Assembly: GCF_000237925.1 (NCBI RefSeq)
Contig: NC_031502.1
Coordinates: 17,730,909-17,794,908, forward strand
DNA length: 64,000 nt
Source: Schistosoma mansoni
Lineage: Eukaryota > Platyhelminthes > Trematoda > Strigeidida > Schistosomatidae
Direction of reading: 5' to 3'
Shown here: in pieces, positions 21,847 through 33,250 of the stretch
Layout: each line of letters opens with the position of its first letter
Numbering within the stretch: position 1 is the stretch's first letter
Program-made: the position numbers and the translations under genes
The notes under the pieces: model-generated
The model's input: only the letters and a program-made list of their open reading frames with translations
What the model was told of the DNA's origin: nothing
Databases searched by the model: none

Positions 21847-24800
21847 TTAATCTTCTGCCCCGTAACCGAAGATTTGTTCACAGTCAAACCAAGATTTTTC
21901 GGTATCCATCTTGTAACATTCTTCTGTGATTTGGCGGCCAGTTTTCCGTGGTGTTTTCCGAATATTAGTCACCTAAAAAAGATTTCAATGTTCACTTGTT
22001 TTGTAAGGTTTTCTGTATTTGCAATTGTATATCAATTATTAGTTGAATTACCTGTACATATCTGCATGTTAATTAATCGACATTGTTACCACTTTACTCT
22101 TTGTTTACGACAATTATTTATGCCAACTGTTGTCTGCTTATTGCATTGCGGTCTCCAGCTAAATATACTGATTTACTTGTCACGTTTTCATAGTATAATT
22201 AAGATTTCCCCCTACTCAACTTTGTAAATTATTCCTTACTAAGCTTTACAAGGCTTAAGCAACTTTATCATCCCTTATCGGTCATTCAGACAATCTTTGC
22301 TATTATATATGTCATTAAAATAATTGTAGGTAATTCCATATATCGGAATTCTTAAGTACTCACCCAACTTACTTTGTCAAGTGTTTGAAGGTTTTGGATT
22401 TTAGGTGTATTCATTGTGAACGGGCTCACTTTCCTAAATAATGGAAATTCAAATTCTTGTTTCTGATAGCCTGGCTCTTCCTCGTTGTTCACCATGCTTT
22501 CATAATCAGGGGAAGCGAAAAACACTCTCCTGCGTTTGGTAGCTGAACCTGGTTGCTTCAATATACTCTTCGGGGTTTTAGTAGGCGTTTCGGTCATGTT
22601 CTGAGGTGAAGTTTTAAACTGAACAAAAGTTCTCCCTACCAAATTATCTAGTTTCAAGGATACCGCTGGTGATTTGGGAGTCTGAGTCACCTTTTCGTGA
22701 ATTTCCTTCGGGAGCTGAGTACTGACAGGGGGAGAGTTTGCATAAATTTGGTGTTGGAATTCCTGATATTCCTTTTCTATTGATCGAAGTTTTAATAGTT
22801 CCCTATTATTCTCTGCTAAGACCGTTTCTCGTTCGACTTGATCCTGCTTCATTCTCTTTAGTTCTTCATAAAGCCTTTGTTTTTCATCATTTGCCTCCCT
22901 CAATTCTTTCTCCTGAATGTTGGTATTAACTTAAGTAATACGTTGCATACTTGATTTATTGCCTTTACTTCTAGTTTCTTAAGTTCTTGCTCTTTTATCA
23001 TGTGTTTCTTTAGAATTTCCTTCTACAGTATATAAAAGCGTTTTGATCAAACAAATATATTGCTTAACGGAAAGACTGATTTACTATGAACATATTTTTG
23101 CAGCACAGTTGTTCGTTTCTAATGGATATTTATATCTATAATTTGTTGGAAGCACGTAATCCGCGAGACTTTGACGGACTTAGCTTTCAAACCATTTCTT
23201 ATGATGGATTTCTATGCTTACGTAGCTAAACTCCTGCTCATTTAGTTCCGTAAGTTAGTGTTTCCACGAATATTGGTAAGATCAACAAATTCTGTCAGAC
23301 TAATGATTTTTATTATACACTCGACATTTTCCTCATTAACGAGACTTAATTTTATAAATCCTTTTCACTGTAGTGAGAAGTTAAAAATGCTCTAGCTATC
23401 AACTTAGTCTAATATGTCAATATAACGTTGAGAGTATTTTACAAAACGCAGTAAAACCTACTAAAATATGTTCAGATGAGAAGCAAATAATTCTTCAAAA
23501 CCGATAATCTCACACAAGTTCTTGATATTATGAATATTCTTTTATCGTTTCGCGTAAGCTTAACACAATGTTCTTTTTTGTTACTGACTCTCTTACAGGA
23601 AATCATTTATTTTGTGAGTTGACTGATACGTCTATCTGTTGTATTTCTAGTTCGAGTTTAGTTGAGCAGACAAACTCAGCAAGCAGAAGTAGCATGCTTG
23701 TGTTGTCAATTATTAGTAATGCACTCCATAGTTATTGTGTTAGTATTAGACTGGTTCCTTCTTTTTTCGGTTTCCTCTATTTAATAAATGCTAGAGATCT
23801 TTTCAAAATACATTAAAAACAATATATATGACTAATATAGCCCATAGGGGTTTGGAATTTTCATTTATCTCACCCCCAACTCGTACTTACGAAATTATAA
23901 TTTGGTACATAAGTCATAGTTGGACTCCTTAAGATTCTGGATGAAAGATTTTCTTTAATTGAAACGAATGGTTAAACTTGTAGATTTATTGCTCATATTC
24001 AATAGCCTATCACTAAAGATTGTACTGATGAGTACATTCATGAGATAGCCTATACATATTGATCAAGTATATCAGTTTTCTTGAAGGTTCTTCTCGAGAG
24101 ATGTTCCATTCTAGTATATGAGTTTAAATTTATTGTGGTTTTTTAATGGAATAAATCCTTTCCAACTATCGATAGATTAAAAAGGGTTCTGAACATTTTT
24201 ATTGAAAATTTGAGTTATTTTGGATAGGAAATGTAATCCATAACTAGATACTCATCTACGGATGTTCATCGTTTGATTAAGTAGAATGACGTACTCTTGT
24301 ATGCCAGAATTGATGTGAGTGACAACATTAAATATTTACCCAATATACTAATATTCGCACTTTATTTTGTGACAGTCTATTTGTAGCATGTAGAGATGAG
24401 GTGCTGCATAAATTTATCATTACTATTAAGTTGAATTAGAAATCGTTAAATGAAAATTTTTGGTAATAATATCAATACTTGCAGGTTATTTTCATATGAC
24501 CTTGTTTTTTAGTGTGCATTATTACTTTGTTTTCTATTGGAAACTTTTCGTCTAGTATTGTGCACATACAACCAAAATCAATGGAATTATTTAACATTCA
24601 GTGTGTTTTTTATGGTCTAAAGTGTAAATACAGTGTGATTGACTAGAAAAGATTGTAGAAAATAAACCGTCTCGTTATTTCTAATCACATACTCATTTCA
24701 GTCGAGACTATGTTTGACTCCTTATTCTGTGGTACGTGTGCTAGAATTTTTCGTTTATGCGCAATTACTCAATTTATACAACATAAGTCAGATGGTTGTT

Positions 24801-27800
24801 CCAGACTAAGTTTTGGCAATCCGCTATTTTTGGAATGTTCTCATTGTGATGAATGCTATATCTCGCCATTAGATCTTATTGCGCATGTTGAATGTGCACA
24901 TAGAATATCTATAATCAAACATAGACCATCAAGCATGGTTAACGACAGTAATAGCTTCCTACAAGAAGTGATATCAGTTTCAGACACAACAAGTTCATCC
25001 TTCATCGTCACTGAAGATAAAAGTAGCCATAACTCGATTAATTCGAACGATGGAAAGTCGGCGCCCTGTCAGTCGGTGAGTCAAGTGCCGTCAGTGTTAA
25101 GTTCTTGCTCAACAAACTACAGTTCAGTGGGTCCTAGCAGCTCTATTCCTTCGGTTGTTCGTAAAACATGCTGTCTTGTGGATGGAAGTTCTCCCTGTAC
25201 TCAAATGTCTTCATGTCCAATTTTGTTTTCTCGTGACTCCGATGGCGAGGCAGAATCCGAACTCAGAGATAATTCTTTGAAGGTCTCGAATACTTCAAAC
25301 CCCGATACGACTTCACTGTGTAATGAAATAACTTACTGTACACAAACACCCCTTGCTTGTGGTGAACGGAAGTCACGGTCGAATTTCATTTGTGAATACT
25401 GCAAAAGAGAGTTCTCACAAAAAGTACATTTACAGAAACATATAATGTCGACTCATACTAAAAACAAACCATTTAAATGCTCAATCTGTTCTTACCAAAC
25501 CGTTGAGAAAAGTCATTTAAAAACTCATTTCCGGAAGCATACTGGAGAAAAACCATTTTCCTGTACTCTATGCACCTACAGAGCAGCTCAGCATTCTACA
25601 TTAAAACAGCACTGTATTAAAAAACACCGTAATGCATTTCTTTCCTGCAGAAACTGCAGCGTCCGTTTTGTGACACTGAAAGAACTTGAAAATCATCAAA
25701 AATTATGTTTTCCTTAGTTCTATTCATGGTCATCAATATTTGATTCTTGATCTAAAGTGAATAATATAATCTTTTATCAAATATATGTTGGTGTTTCGAA
25801 TTGTTTTATGTTAAAAATGCCTTATAATCAGCCCATAATACACATTAAATAGCTACAGCTTTAATGTGAAATAAAATACCTTTTCTTGACTCAGTTCCTT
25901 GGTCTGTTCTCTAAGCTTTTGTATTAGATTCATGGATTCATTTAGTTTTTTATCCTTGATGTTTATACTTATATTTAATTAGGACTTACCACCTTCCTGC
26001 TGCTTTTGGAGCTCTCAATATTTTTAAGATCAATTATCTCTTTTAAACTTTCAACTTCATCTTGCTTCTGTTTTATTTCGTCAGCTTGCTGATTCAACCT
26101 TTCTTTCAAAGACAACAGTTCATCTGTAATACTTTCATTTCGCTTCTGTAGCTCGGTTTTTTCATTTTCCAGTCTTTGATTTTGTTCTTGAATTAGCTTT
26201 TCCCTTAACTTTTGCTGTCCGATTTCTTGTCGTGAGTATTCTAGTTGTATCGTCACATCATTTATATTATTAGTTAGCTGGATTTGCTTCAAAATACTTT
26301 GCTCCTTTTCTTGATTAAGATTAACCAACTGCCGTTTCAGTTCCTCATGGTGTTCTTCTTTTTCCTATGTGTATACGGAGACTAAATGTAATGTAAAACG
26401 TTTTGCAGTATAAAATGCTTACTAGTTTTCATAGCATACTTAAAACAACCTTTAGTAGCTTTCTTATGTCCCTATTGCCATTATCGCTAAGATTCTAATT
26501 ATCGTATAGACTAACACAGCTAAAATGATGAACTCTGTGAGTTGTATGCATAATTTCGAACTAATCAGAGTATTTATAACCATTTCGCTGAACTGATTAA
26601 GTGAGCATCGAGTAGATGTAATCTTTGAAAAATTAGTGTTAAAGATTTATACGGTTTTGTGATGACTCTGAAACACAAAATGAATATCTAATGTATTTGA
26701 GCAAAAAATATCGTTCATGATTTTGTGCTCTTAGATTTCAGTGTTGTCGCTAAGTCTAATGAAGTTGTCTTTTATAAATTACTAGTTTGTCTACAAAAAT
26801 TAACAGAATTCTTCAAACGAGTTACTGACCAGTTTCCAATTCTTATATTTGATTCATTCCGGTTCCTCTTGAAACCAAAACAACAGACTAGTGAGAACAA
26901 TGTACATTTTTAGCATTTCTCGAGACATAATGTACATTAGAAAGTTAAATCTGACCTTAGGAGTCCTCATCTACTTGTAATATCGCTATGTGGGAGATTA
27001 GGTTGAAAGGAAACATTCAAATTTTTGTTGATGCATTTGCTGGAAAAAAGTGATATGTCTGGTAAAAAAGTTAAACTTGCAACACGCATTTATCATTAAC
27101 GATTACAGTCTGTCTATAAGGATATAAAGCTGATCCTGGCAAAGTAATTAAGACATGTGTTACGTGTGCTCGACCACCATCTCCATTATCGCGCTATCAT
27201 GAAAAGGTTGAAAGCAAGTTAAAAAAGCCGACAAAGGATATGGAAAGACAAGATGCCAATCTATCAAATCATAACTTATAAGCCTAAGGCTGGTTGCACA
27301 ATACAGACTCTCTGGTTATGAACCGTTCTCTATTCATAATGAGTGACAGAAAATGTATAGTGACTTCAGTCAGCCATCATGAACGTAAAGCCTGATACAA
27401 ACGTCTATTAGCCTGGGTGATGTCTATTACAAGTACATTCATTTACCACTTTCTTCTGAATCTTGAGGTAGGTATTATTCCATAATCAAAATTCTTTAAT
27501 GTCTTTTCTTTACGAGTTGCATTTCCGTGTTTAGCTACCCGTTACATTTGATATTATTTTCATTCTTTGGTTCGTTTAATCAGCTTTTTGTGTCTACGTG
27601 AGTTGGGCTAAATGGGCTGTGACGTTTTCAAGCCTGGTTCTATGCTGATCACGACTAAGAACTAACAGTTTAATTTTGAACTGAGCAGTTTTATAAGCAT
27701 TTGACTACTTCATTCAAGTAAGTTGGAAAGAATGTGGTATTCACCCTTTTAGTCAGCAAGTAAATAGATGTAAGAAATAACTTCTGGAAAGGCAATTTCT

Positions 27801-30800
27801 ACGGTCTTTTCCTGAATACTTATTGGTGGTAATTATTCGCACTATGTAGGACGGAATACTCAACTAAGTTATCTGCATTTGTCTAAAAGTAGTTATTCTC
27901 AAAGAACGCAAAAGTAAACTGTTATATAAGTTTGTTACTTTTATCTGTTTTGAAAAAGCACTATCATTTACTTACCATAAATAGTTTTACCAGTTTAAAA
28001 GTAATAGTCTTTTATAGATAAAACCTAAACTTTACCAAATAACTATGAATTTTTATTGACGCAGTGACTTAGATTCAATAGTCACTAAGTTTACACTTCC
28101 TAATATACACATATTTAATCCCAAAATGAAATTATTAACCAATAAAAAGTTTCATGGATAGGGTTTATAGACACTTCTAGACTGTTAATAAATCTTATAG
28201 AGAATTTAGATAGATATTGTGACCAGTATATCATACTTATCTTCACCTTTATTTGCATACGCGCCAGATCAAGAGCTTGTTGATTCTTTTCACTGCTCAT
28301 TTTGAGTTCGTAGAACTTTTTTTCGTGAAATTCAAGCGTTTCTTTGACCTTGGAACAATTGAGTCTAAAATGGTATTTGAAATCCATTTTTAATCATTAC
28401 CTTTCCTCTTTTAGTTCCTTTTCAATTGCTCTCGCTTTTTCAGTTAAATCTTTTATTTCATTTTGATTTGAACGCGCTTTTTCCTATTTGATCGTGATTG
28501 CGTTAGAATCATATCCTACTTCTAAATGCTTGACTAAAGCTTCAGCTTTCAGATAATTCTCATTAGCTTTGGTACAATTTCGGCTTTCGCAATTTAGCTG
28601 TGTGTGTAATGAGTCGTTAATAATCTTCCGGGACGTAAACGGTATTTAACTATTAGTTACCTGCAACTTTTCATTTTGGGTCTGACATTTTTTCAGTGCA
28701 CCTCTCAGAGCATTTTCATTCATATGATAAAATTCTATTTCTTTCTCCAACTCGAAAACCTTTCTGTTTAGGTTTACCTAATGTTATTTTTTCATGTGTA
28801 AACTATCTAATTTACTAACCAGATTTTCTCTGTCGATCTTCAAGATTTCACTCTCCATTACTAGGTTAACTTCAAAAAACGTTATGGTTTAAAATCAATT
28901 TTACCGCATGTCTGATAAAGGCTTGATTCGAATTTGTGGATAACAATCGATCTAAAAGTGAGAAATATAAATACCGTGTTATACTCTTCGTTTATTTTCT
29001 GGGCTAATTTTTTGATGTTTTGCTGTTCATCTTTTAGATCGATGACCATTTCCTCTTTGCTGTTTTCTTGTTGAACCTGAAATGAATTTAATTTAGCGAT
29101 CATGTTTCCTATTTTGTTAGTAAAACATTTAAAGTGGCTTCGTAACGTCGTTGTCTGGTTTTCAAGAAGAATGAATTTTTTATTAAGAGTATTAAACATC
29201 TCTAATACGTATAAATTCTTGTCTCCAATCTGAGCAACTAAATCTCTGAGTTCATCATTTTCTTTACTGTTATTTTTCAACATTTGTTCAGCGTTTTCTC
29301 CATTTATCTAGAAGAAGAGTTTGGTTATTTATTATCTCACTTTTTCCTCTGCTATAGCATCTTGCAGACGTTTAATCAGTGACAGATTTTTCTCGTTGGT
29401 GCACATTAAGGTTTTCTCCAACTCCTTAAGCTCAACTAATCAATTACTTTAGAATAGACATGACAAACTATTTTCAGTACTAAGCTGGTCAATCTCCGTT
29501 TGCATCTGAATTATATCACTGTGATGCTTTTGTCGCCAGTGAAGAAGCTCGTCTTGCTGTGAGAATTACGGTTTTATAAAAAATAATTCTACCAATAATT
29601 TGTTTTTTTCATCCATTGCAATATATGACTCCTGTAGTGTTTCTAGATCCAATATCTTACCTGTAACTGTCTCATTTTAAGAAACTGCCAGGGAACTTAC
29701 CTAATTTTTCTGATTCCTTGAATTTGTCCAAACATTTGTTTGACTGCTCAATTAAGTTGTCTTTTATCGTTTTAAATATAGACAGGAGAGAATTATTTAC
29801 GATTTCCGACTGACAGAACTTGCTCTCAACTGCTGAAAATTACATTTTTATTATAACCTCACTTATTAAATTTGCCTCCATTAGTTTTTCGGCTTTGAGC
29901 TCCAATGTCGTGCACTGTTGCTTGATGGCTGAAAACCTGAATCATATGTATTTTGAGAATAAAAATCATTTTACTGTTCAGACAATTTTTCTCTTACAGC
30001 CAGCTCATCTTTATATTTTAAACTAACGGTTTCCATATTCATCTAAACCAAATATTCATTTAATTTTCATCAGTACCTGAAGCTCAAGGTTTGCTCTTCG
30101 CAAGTTTTCAACAAGCGATTCATAGGACTGCAGGTCTAGACACTTTTTGAAAAAAATATATTTTTATTATTCGTACTTTTTCCTCTAATTTTGACATGGT
30201 GCAACACTTCCATGTCTCAAGATTTTCTGCTTCTTGTCTTAGGCGCTTGTACAAAAATTTGAGACTAAATTATGAAACACATGGTACATTTTACTTGTCA
30301 CATAATGTGTCTGATTTGTCTTCGACTGAAAACTCAGTGACTGGTTTATCATGGACTTTGTCAAGGTGGGTCTTCACCTCTCCCGTGTAATCTTGACAGA
30401 CTTTAGAGGCTCGATGGAAGTAAACAGAATCTTCAGAGCTGGTTGAGACATTATGTGCGTCTGGTGATTGCATAAACGAGGCACTAGGTTTTTTGCTGAG
30501 AAAATTCAACATTGGTGATTCTGGAGCCTTTTTCGGAACTCCCAAATCATCTAGCGGGGACTGGGGTCTAGCTTGATCAAGATTATCCAGAGAAATGATA
30601 GTCTTGTTGACATGAGATTTCTGTGACGTATTTCGTAAATTGCTTATCTTTGGTGACTCTGGAGTAAACGGGACTAGATCTCTTTTCTTGGGTTCATCAC
30701 CAAATTTAAGCATTTTGCTCCATTTGTTATCATTCCAGTTTGTTTTTGAGGGTATCGACAAGTTGGTCTCATTGGGAGACATAAAGTGATCACCCTCGAA

Positions 30801-30974
30801 ATAATCATCGTCATCCAAGTCACAGGTTGAACTTGCATTTCCATCTTCAAGACCTTTCCAAATCAAGGAAGATGGCTTTTTACTGTCAATTTGAGACGGT
30901 TCTGAAAATCCGACAGGATGCAAAGCGGTTTCTTCTTTCCTGAACTGACGAAGAAACGAACTCTTCATGAACAT
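21847..30974 (-). CDS. SYCP1: Synaptonemal complex protein 1 (SYCP1) homologue, 21 exons
   Basis: Transverse-filament protein that would bridge paired chromosomes in meiosis. Exons, 5' to 3' on the minus strand: 30295-30974, 30177-30264, 30077-30142, 29975-30042, 29863-29936, 29701-29832, 29593-29660, 29469-29556, 29341-29435, 28985-29307, 28905-28951, 28820-28869, 28661-28777, 28520-28624, 28401-28483, 28247-28364, 25990-26364, 25880-25954, 22951-23022, 22373-22912, 21847-21972. Splice phases agree throughout and give about 1129 residues (human about 976). Residues 1-226 are polar and SP/TP-rich, about 227-955 are coiled coil, then come a TP-rich tail with 'KRRRVFF' and a final 41-residue exon. 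'MIAKLNSFQVQQENSKEEM' in exon 10 aligns with human 'MITAFEELRVQAENSRLEM', and exon 2 'LYKRLRQEAENLETWK' with 'VFSKLYKEAEKIKKWK'. Two boundaries have alternatives: exon 8 could end at 29481 and exon 6 could start at 29829. The start is the first Met after an upstream stop. A zinc-finger gene is nested in the 2.86 kb intron. Confidence 0.85.
22373..22912 (-). CDS. SYCP1: SYCP1 penultimate exon (end of coil and TP-rich tail)
   Basis: 180 codons between acceptor 'ccaacattcag' and donor 'gtaagt'. It starts 'EKELREANDEKQRLYEELKR' (end of the coiled coil), then 'VTQTPKSPAV', 'ETPTKTPKSILKQPGS' and 'ATKRRRVFFASP'. The proline-directed S/T sites and basic patch resemble the vertebrate SYCP1 C-terminus, which contacts the chromosome axis. 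If read through the donor the frame stops at 22352, but splicing to 21847-21972 is in phase and ends '..IFGYGAED'. Confidence 0.8.
24710..25717 (+). CDS. C2H2 zinc-finger protein nested in SYCP1 intron, BCL11-like N-terminal finger
   Basis: 335-residue single-exon coding region. A 5' acceptor ('tactcatttcag') ends 8 nt before the ATG, so a non-coding first exon lies upstream. Residues 7-30 form a C-x2-C ... H-x4-C finger, 'CGTCARIFRLCAITQFIQHK', with the spacing of the N-terminal CCHC finger of BCL11A/B. Residues 43-64 form a C2H2 finger. Residues 70-225 are Ser-rich and probably disordered. Fingers follow at 228-249, 257-277 and 285-306 with a 'HTGEKP' linker, then a C2HC-type finger at 313-333. 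Likely a nuclear DNA-binding regulator; targets cannot be inferred. It lies antisense in a 2.86 kb SYCP1 intron. Its AATAAA (25870-25875) sits 5 bp from the next SYCP1 exon. The finger assignment is certain, the BCL11 relation tentative. Confidence 0.85.
   Translation: MFDSLFCGTCARIFRLCAITQFIQHKSDGCSRLSFGNPLFLECSHCDECYISPLDLIAHVECAHRISIIKHRPSSMVNDSNSFLQEVISVSDTTSSSFIVTEDKSSHNSINSNDGKSAPCQSVSQVPSVLSSCSTNYSSVGPSSSIPSVVRKTCCLVDGSSPCTQMSSCPILFSRDSDGEAESELRDNSLKVSNTSNPDTTSLCNEITYCTQTPLACGERKSRSNFICEYCKREFSQKVHLQKHIMSTHTKNKPFKCSICSYQTVEKSHLKTHFRKHTGEKPFSCTLCTYRAAQHSTLKQHCIKKHRNAFLSCRNCSVRFVTLKELENHQKLCFP
26365..28246. other. SYCP1 intron, 1.88 kb
   Basis: No further SYCP1 exon is needed here, because phase 0 is kept across it. 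It contains a possible LTR-element integrase relic at 27120-27281. Confidence 0.6.
27120..27281 (+). pseudogene. Possible gypsy-type integrase zinc-finger relic
   Basis: A 53-codon open segment, antisense to SYCP1 in its intron, contains 'DPGKVIKTCVTCARPPSPL'. The spacing V-I-x-x-C-x-x-C followed by a Pro-rich stretch is like the end of the HHCC domain of Ty3/gypsy integrases. The His residues are not visible and the flanks are not retroviral-like. Weak call. Confidence 0.25.
28365..30294 (-). other. SYCP1: Cluster of fifteen 30-42 nt introns in SYCP1
   Basis: Introns lie at 28365-28400, 28484-28519, 28625-28660, 28778-28819, 28870-28904, 28952-28984, 29308-29340, 29436-29468, 29557-29592, 29661-29700, 29833-29862, 29937-29974, 30043-30076, 30143-30176 and 30265-30294. 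All start GT and end AG on the minus strand. The later introns of the same gene are 35, 38, 400, 1882 and 2857 bp. Confidence 0.8.
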
Positions 30975-31554
30975 CTCGCGATAACTAATCGTCGTGTCGA
31001 AAAGACGTGAACCAGTTATCGTGTCTATTCAGTATCCAATAACCTAATATTTCTAAAAGCAATTTTCTGATAGTCAACCATTATTTTATTACTATGCTTT
31101 AAAAAGACCATTGGGTTATTTTTAAATCGCAAAGAGTTGTTGATAACGGCACATAAGTGTCATAGACCCTATAGATTTCATTTTTGGTTTGGAGAAAGAT
31201 GAATTAATTTTGTAAGGCTATTTACAACAACTAGCATTATCCGGTCAGTTGGCCGCTCAAGTGATTATTCATTTAAAATGCTTGAAATACAGAAGCGATA
31301 GTGACGACTTTTGATGTTGTGATATCAACGCAATGTATATTTGCTCTCAACAAAGTTCTATACTTCTGTATCAGTATCTAAGTCATGTTACCCGTGGTTG
31401 TTTGTGCAGCTCACAGTCTCAGAAGAGTGTCATTCAAAATACGAAACTGAATCGGCAGAATGATTTTCCATTCGTGTTGTTCAGTAGAGTTTTCGTAACT
31501 AACTTTTATCGCCTAGTGAACATTATTGGGTAAAAGTGGTCTAGATTTGCGGCT
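30975..31554. other. Upstream region of SYCP1
   Basis: Presumed promoter and 5' UTR of the SYCP1 gene. No TATA box or other element can be assigned with confidence. No gene was recognised on the plus strand. Confidence 0.35.
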
Positions 31555-32110
31555 GTTGTTGAACAAACGTCTAATCAGATTGCACTGCCGTCTGTTCTAA
31601 TTTTTACAGCTTCTAGGGGGTCATCCATTTTTACAGGGGTGATCTGCAAAATACAACATTAGTTTGATTACAGTATGCTTACCGAATAGGGTCGTTAAAT
31701 AGATGGAATCATTAAAGTAAATAACTGTACATTCCTGCAGATGTCTTGGAGCGTTATTGATCTGGTTTATGTTTTATTATTACACTGAGTGCAGTCTTGC
31801 AAATATTTTTCCAAAGTGGCATCGCGTCGACGTCACCAATCAAATCCAAACTCGGCATTATTGTCTTGGAATTCTGGTCTTGCTAAGTACTTATGAAATG
31901 CATTTTAAGTTTACAGTTGTTGTAATGTAGATTGGTGTGCGCTTGCTGTGAACTACGACTGAGAAAACGCGTGCGTCAAGTTTGTTTCAGACAACAGAAG
32001 CTCCATAGCTGTGTCCTCAGAGCAGGATCCTGAAGCAAAGAAAACCAAAGGAGCAGCAGGGCACTCACCATTCAGACTCGTGTTTCTAATTTTTGTGCTG
32101 GATCCTACTA
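31555..32110 (-). mobile_element. LTR retrotransposon 3' end (LTR plus flank), minus orientation
   Basis: On the minus strand, 32110 down to about 32005 reads 'gctgctcctttggttttc', 'cttcaggatcctgctctgag' and then an LTR-like sequence running to about 31560. It aligns along its length with the plus-strand copy at 32.69-33.25 kb: 'gcttgtt.cagat', 'ttttccaaag.ggcatcgcg', and the promoter-like 'cctgtaaaaatgg' (the other copy has 'cctataaaaatgg'). The purine tract before the LTR is degraded in this copy. Confidence 0.6.
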
Positions 32111-32180
32111 AGATAACCTATGACGTGCTAACTCGGACTTTTACATGAAAACTGTGTGGCAGGCATCGGATGATAAAAAA

Positions 32181-32500
32181 AACACAGACTGTAAAGGATA
32201 TGTTTGTTTTTCTACTTAACACACTTAACACTCTCATTAACAAGTTACCATGTCAAAGAGTGTGGGGAGACGTAACAAAATATAAACCATCTTCTTGCAT
32301 GCAGCTATGTTATGCGAGGTCTCGCATGAGTATAGTATAAAATGCAAACATATTTGCATCATTTGAAGTGAAGTGGCTATAACGCTCAGAAACCTTTGGG
32401 AAATTCTACATTGAGAACCGTAGTTGTTTTCAGATCGTGACACACAGACTGTAAAGGATATGGTTGTTATTTTACTCAACATTCTACTCTCTATATGCAC
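32181..32500. repeat. Direct repeat of about 50 bp, 260 bp apart
   Basis: 'acacagactgtaaaggatat' occurs at 32182 and 32442. The repeats continue as 'g.ttgtt.tt..tac..aac' and 'act.tc'. They lie between the two inverted LTR copies and may be ends of another small element. Confidence 0.6.
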
Positions 32501-32689
32501 TCTCTGTTCTAATAAACAGTCTTCCTGATTCCAATCTTGACTTCCCTTCCTTCATTCGAACCTAATCCACCTTGTTAAATATCACAACTCATTGCTCTTT
32601 GTTACTGCATTCTCTCATCTGGAGTCCCTGATCACATTTTACTCTAGCAACATGAGCTAGTATCAATATAATCTAATAATTTATCATAC

Positions 32690-33250
32690 CTCCGTCTGTT
32701 CTACTACTAAATGTTAAGCATTGGTTACCGTTCATATCCAAATGCCTTGTTGCTCCTCGGTTTCCTTTTTCTCTCTTCAGAATCTTGCTCTGAGGGGGAA
32801 GATGTGTAACTTCTGACATCTGGAACAAGCCCGACGTAGGCGCTTTCACAAGGTCATAGCTCGCACCAGGCGCTCTACAAGTCTACTTTATAACGACTAT
32901 AAACTTAAAAAGCTGCATTACATAAATAGCACGACCAAAACCCTATTACAACTTTTGTCGAGATTGGATCTGGTATGTAATGTGGACGCGATGCCCCTTT
33001 GGAAAATATTTTGACGAAAACATAGTATATCTGAACGAATGAACAGCTGTTAACTCTTATAGATTATATTTACTAAACAACCCTGCTTGGGATGCATACT
33101 GTGAACCAGTATATATTGTAACTTGTAGATCATGCCTATAAAAATGGTGTGTACCTGCCCTTGCGGAAATATATTATCATCGATTCTAGGCCAGCCATAG
33201 GAGAAGTTTCTTACTGCCTCTGCAAGCTACCTGATATCTAAATTTTGGTG
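32690..33250 (+). mobile_element. LTR retrotransposon 3' end (polypurine tract plus LTR), plus orientation
   Basis: A purine tract, 'gagggggaagatg', at about 32792-32804 is followed by an LTR-like start, 'TGTAACTTCTGACATC', at 32805. This is the layout of the 3' end of an LTR retroelement. A TATA-like 'cctataaaaatgg' lies at about 33136. The LTR's 3' boundary is not resolved (about 33245). The opposite-orientation copy at 31.56-32.11 kb shares both LTR and pre-LTR sequence. No gag-pol is present, so these are remnants. Confidence 0.6.
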
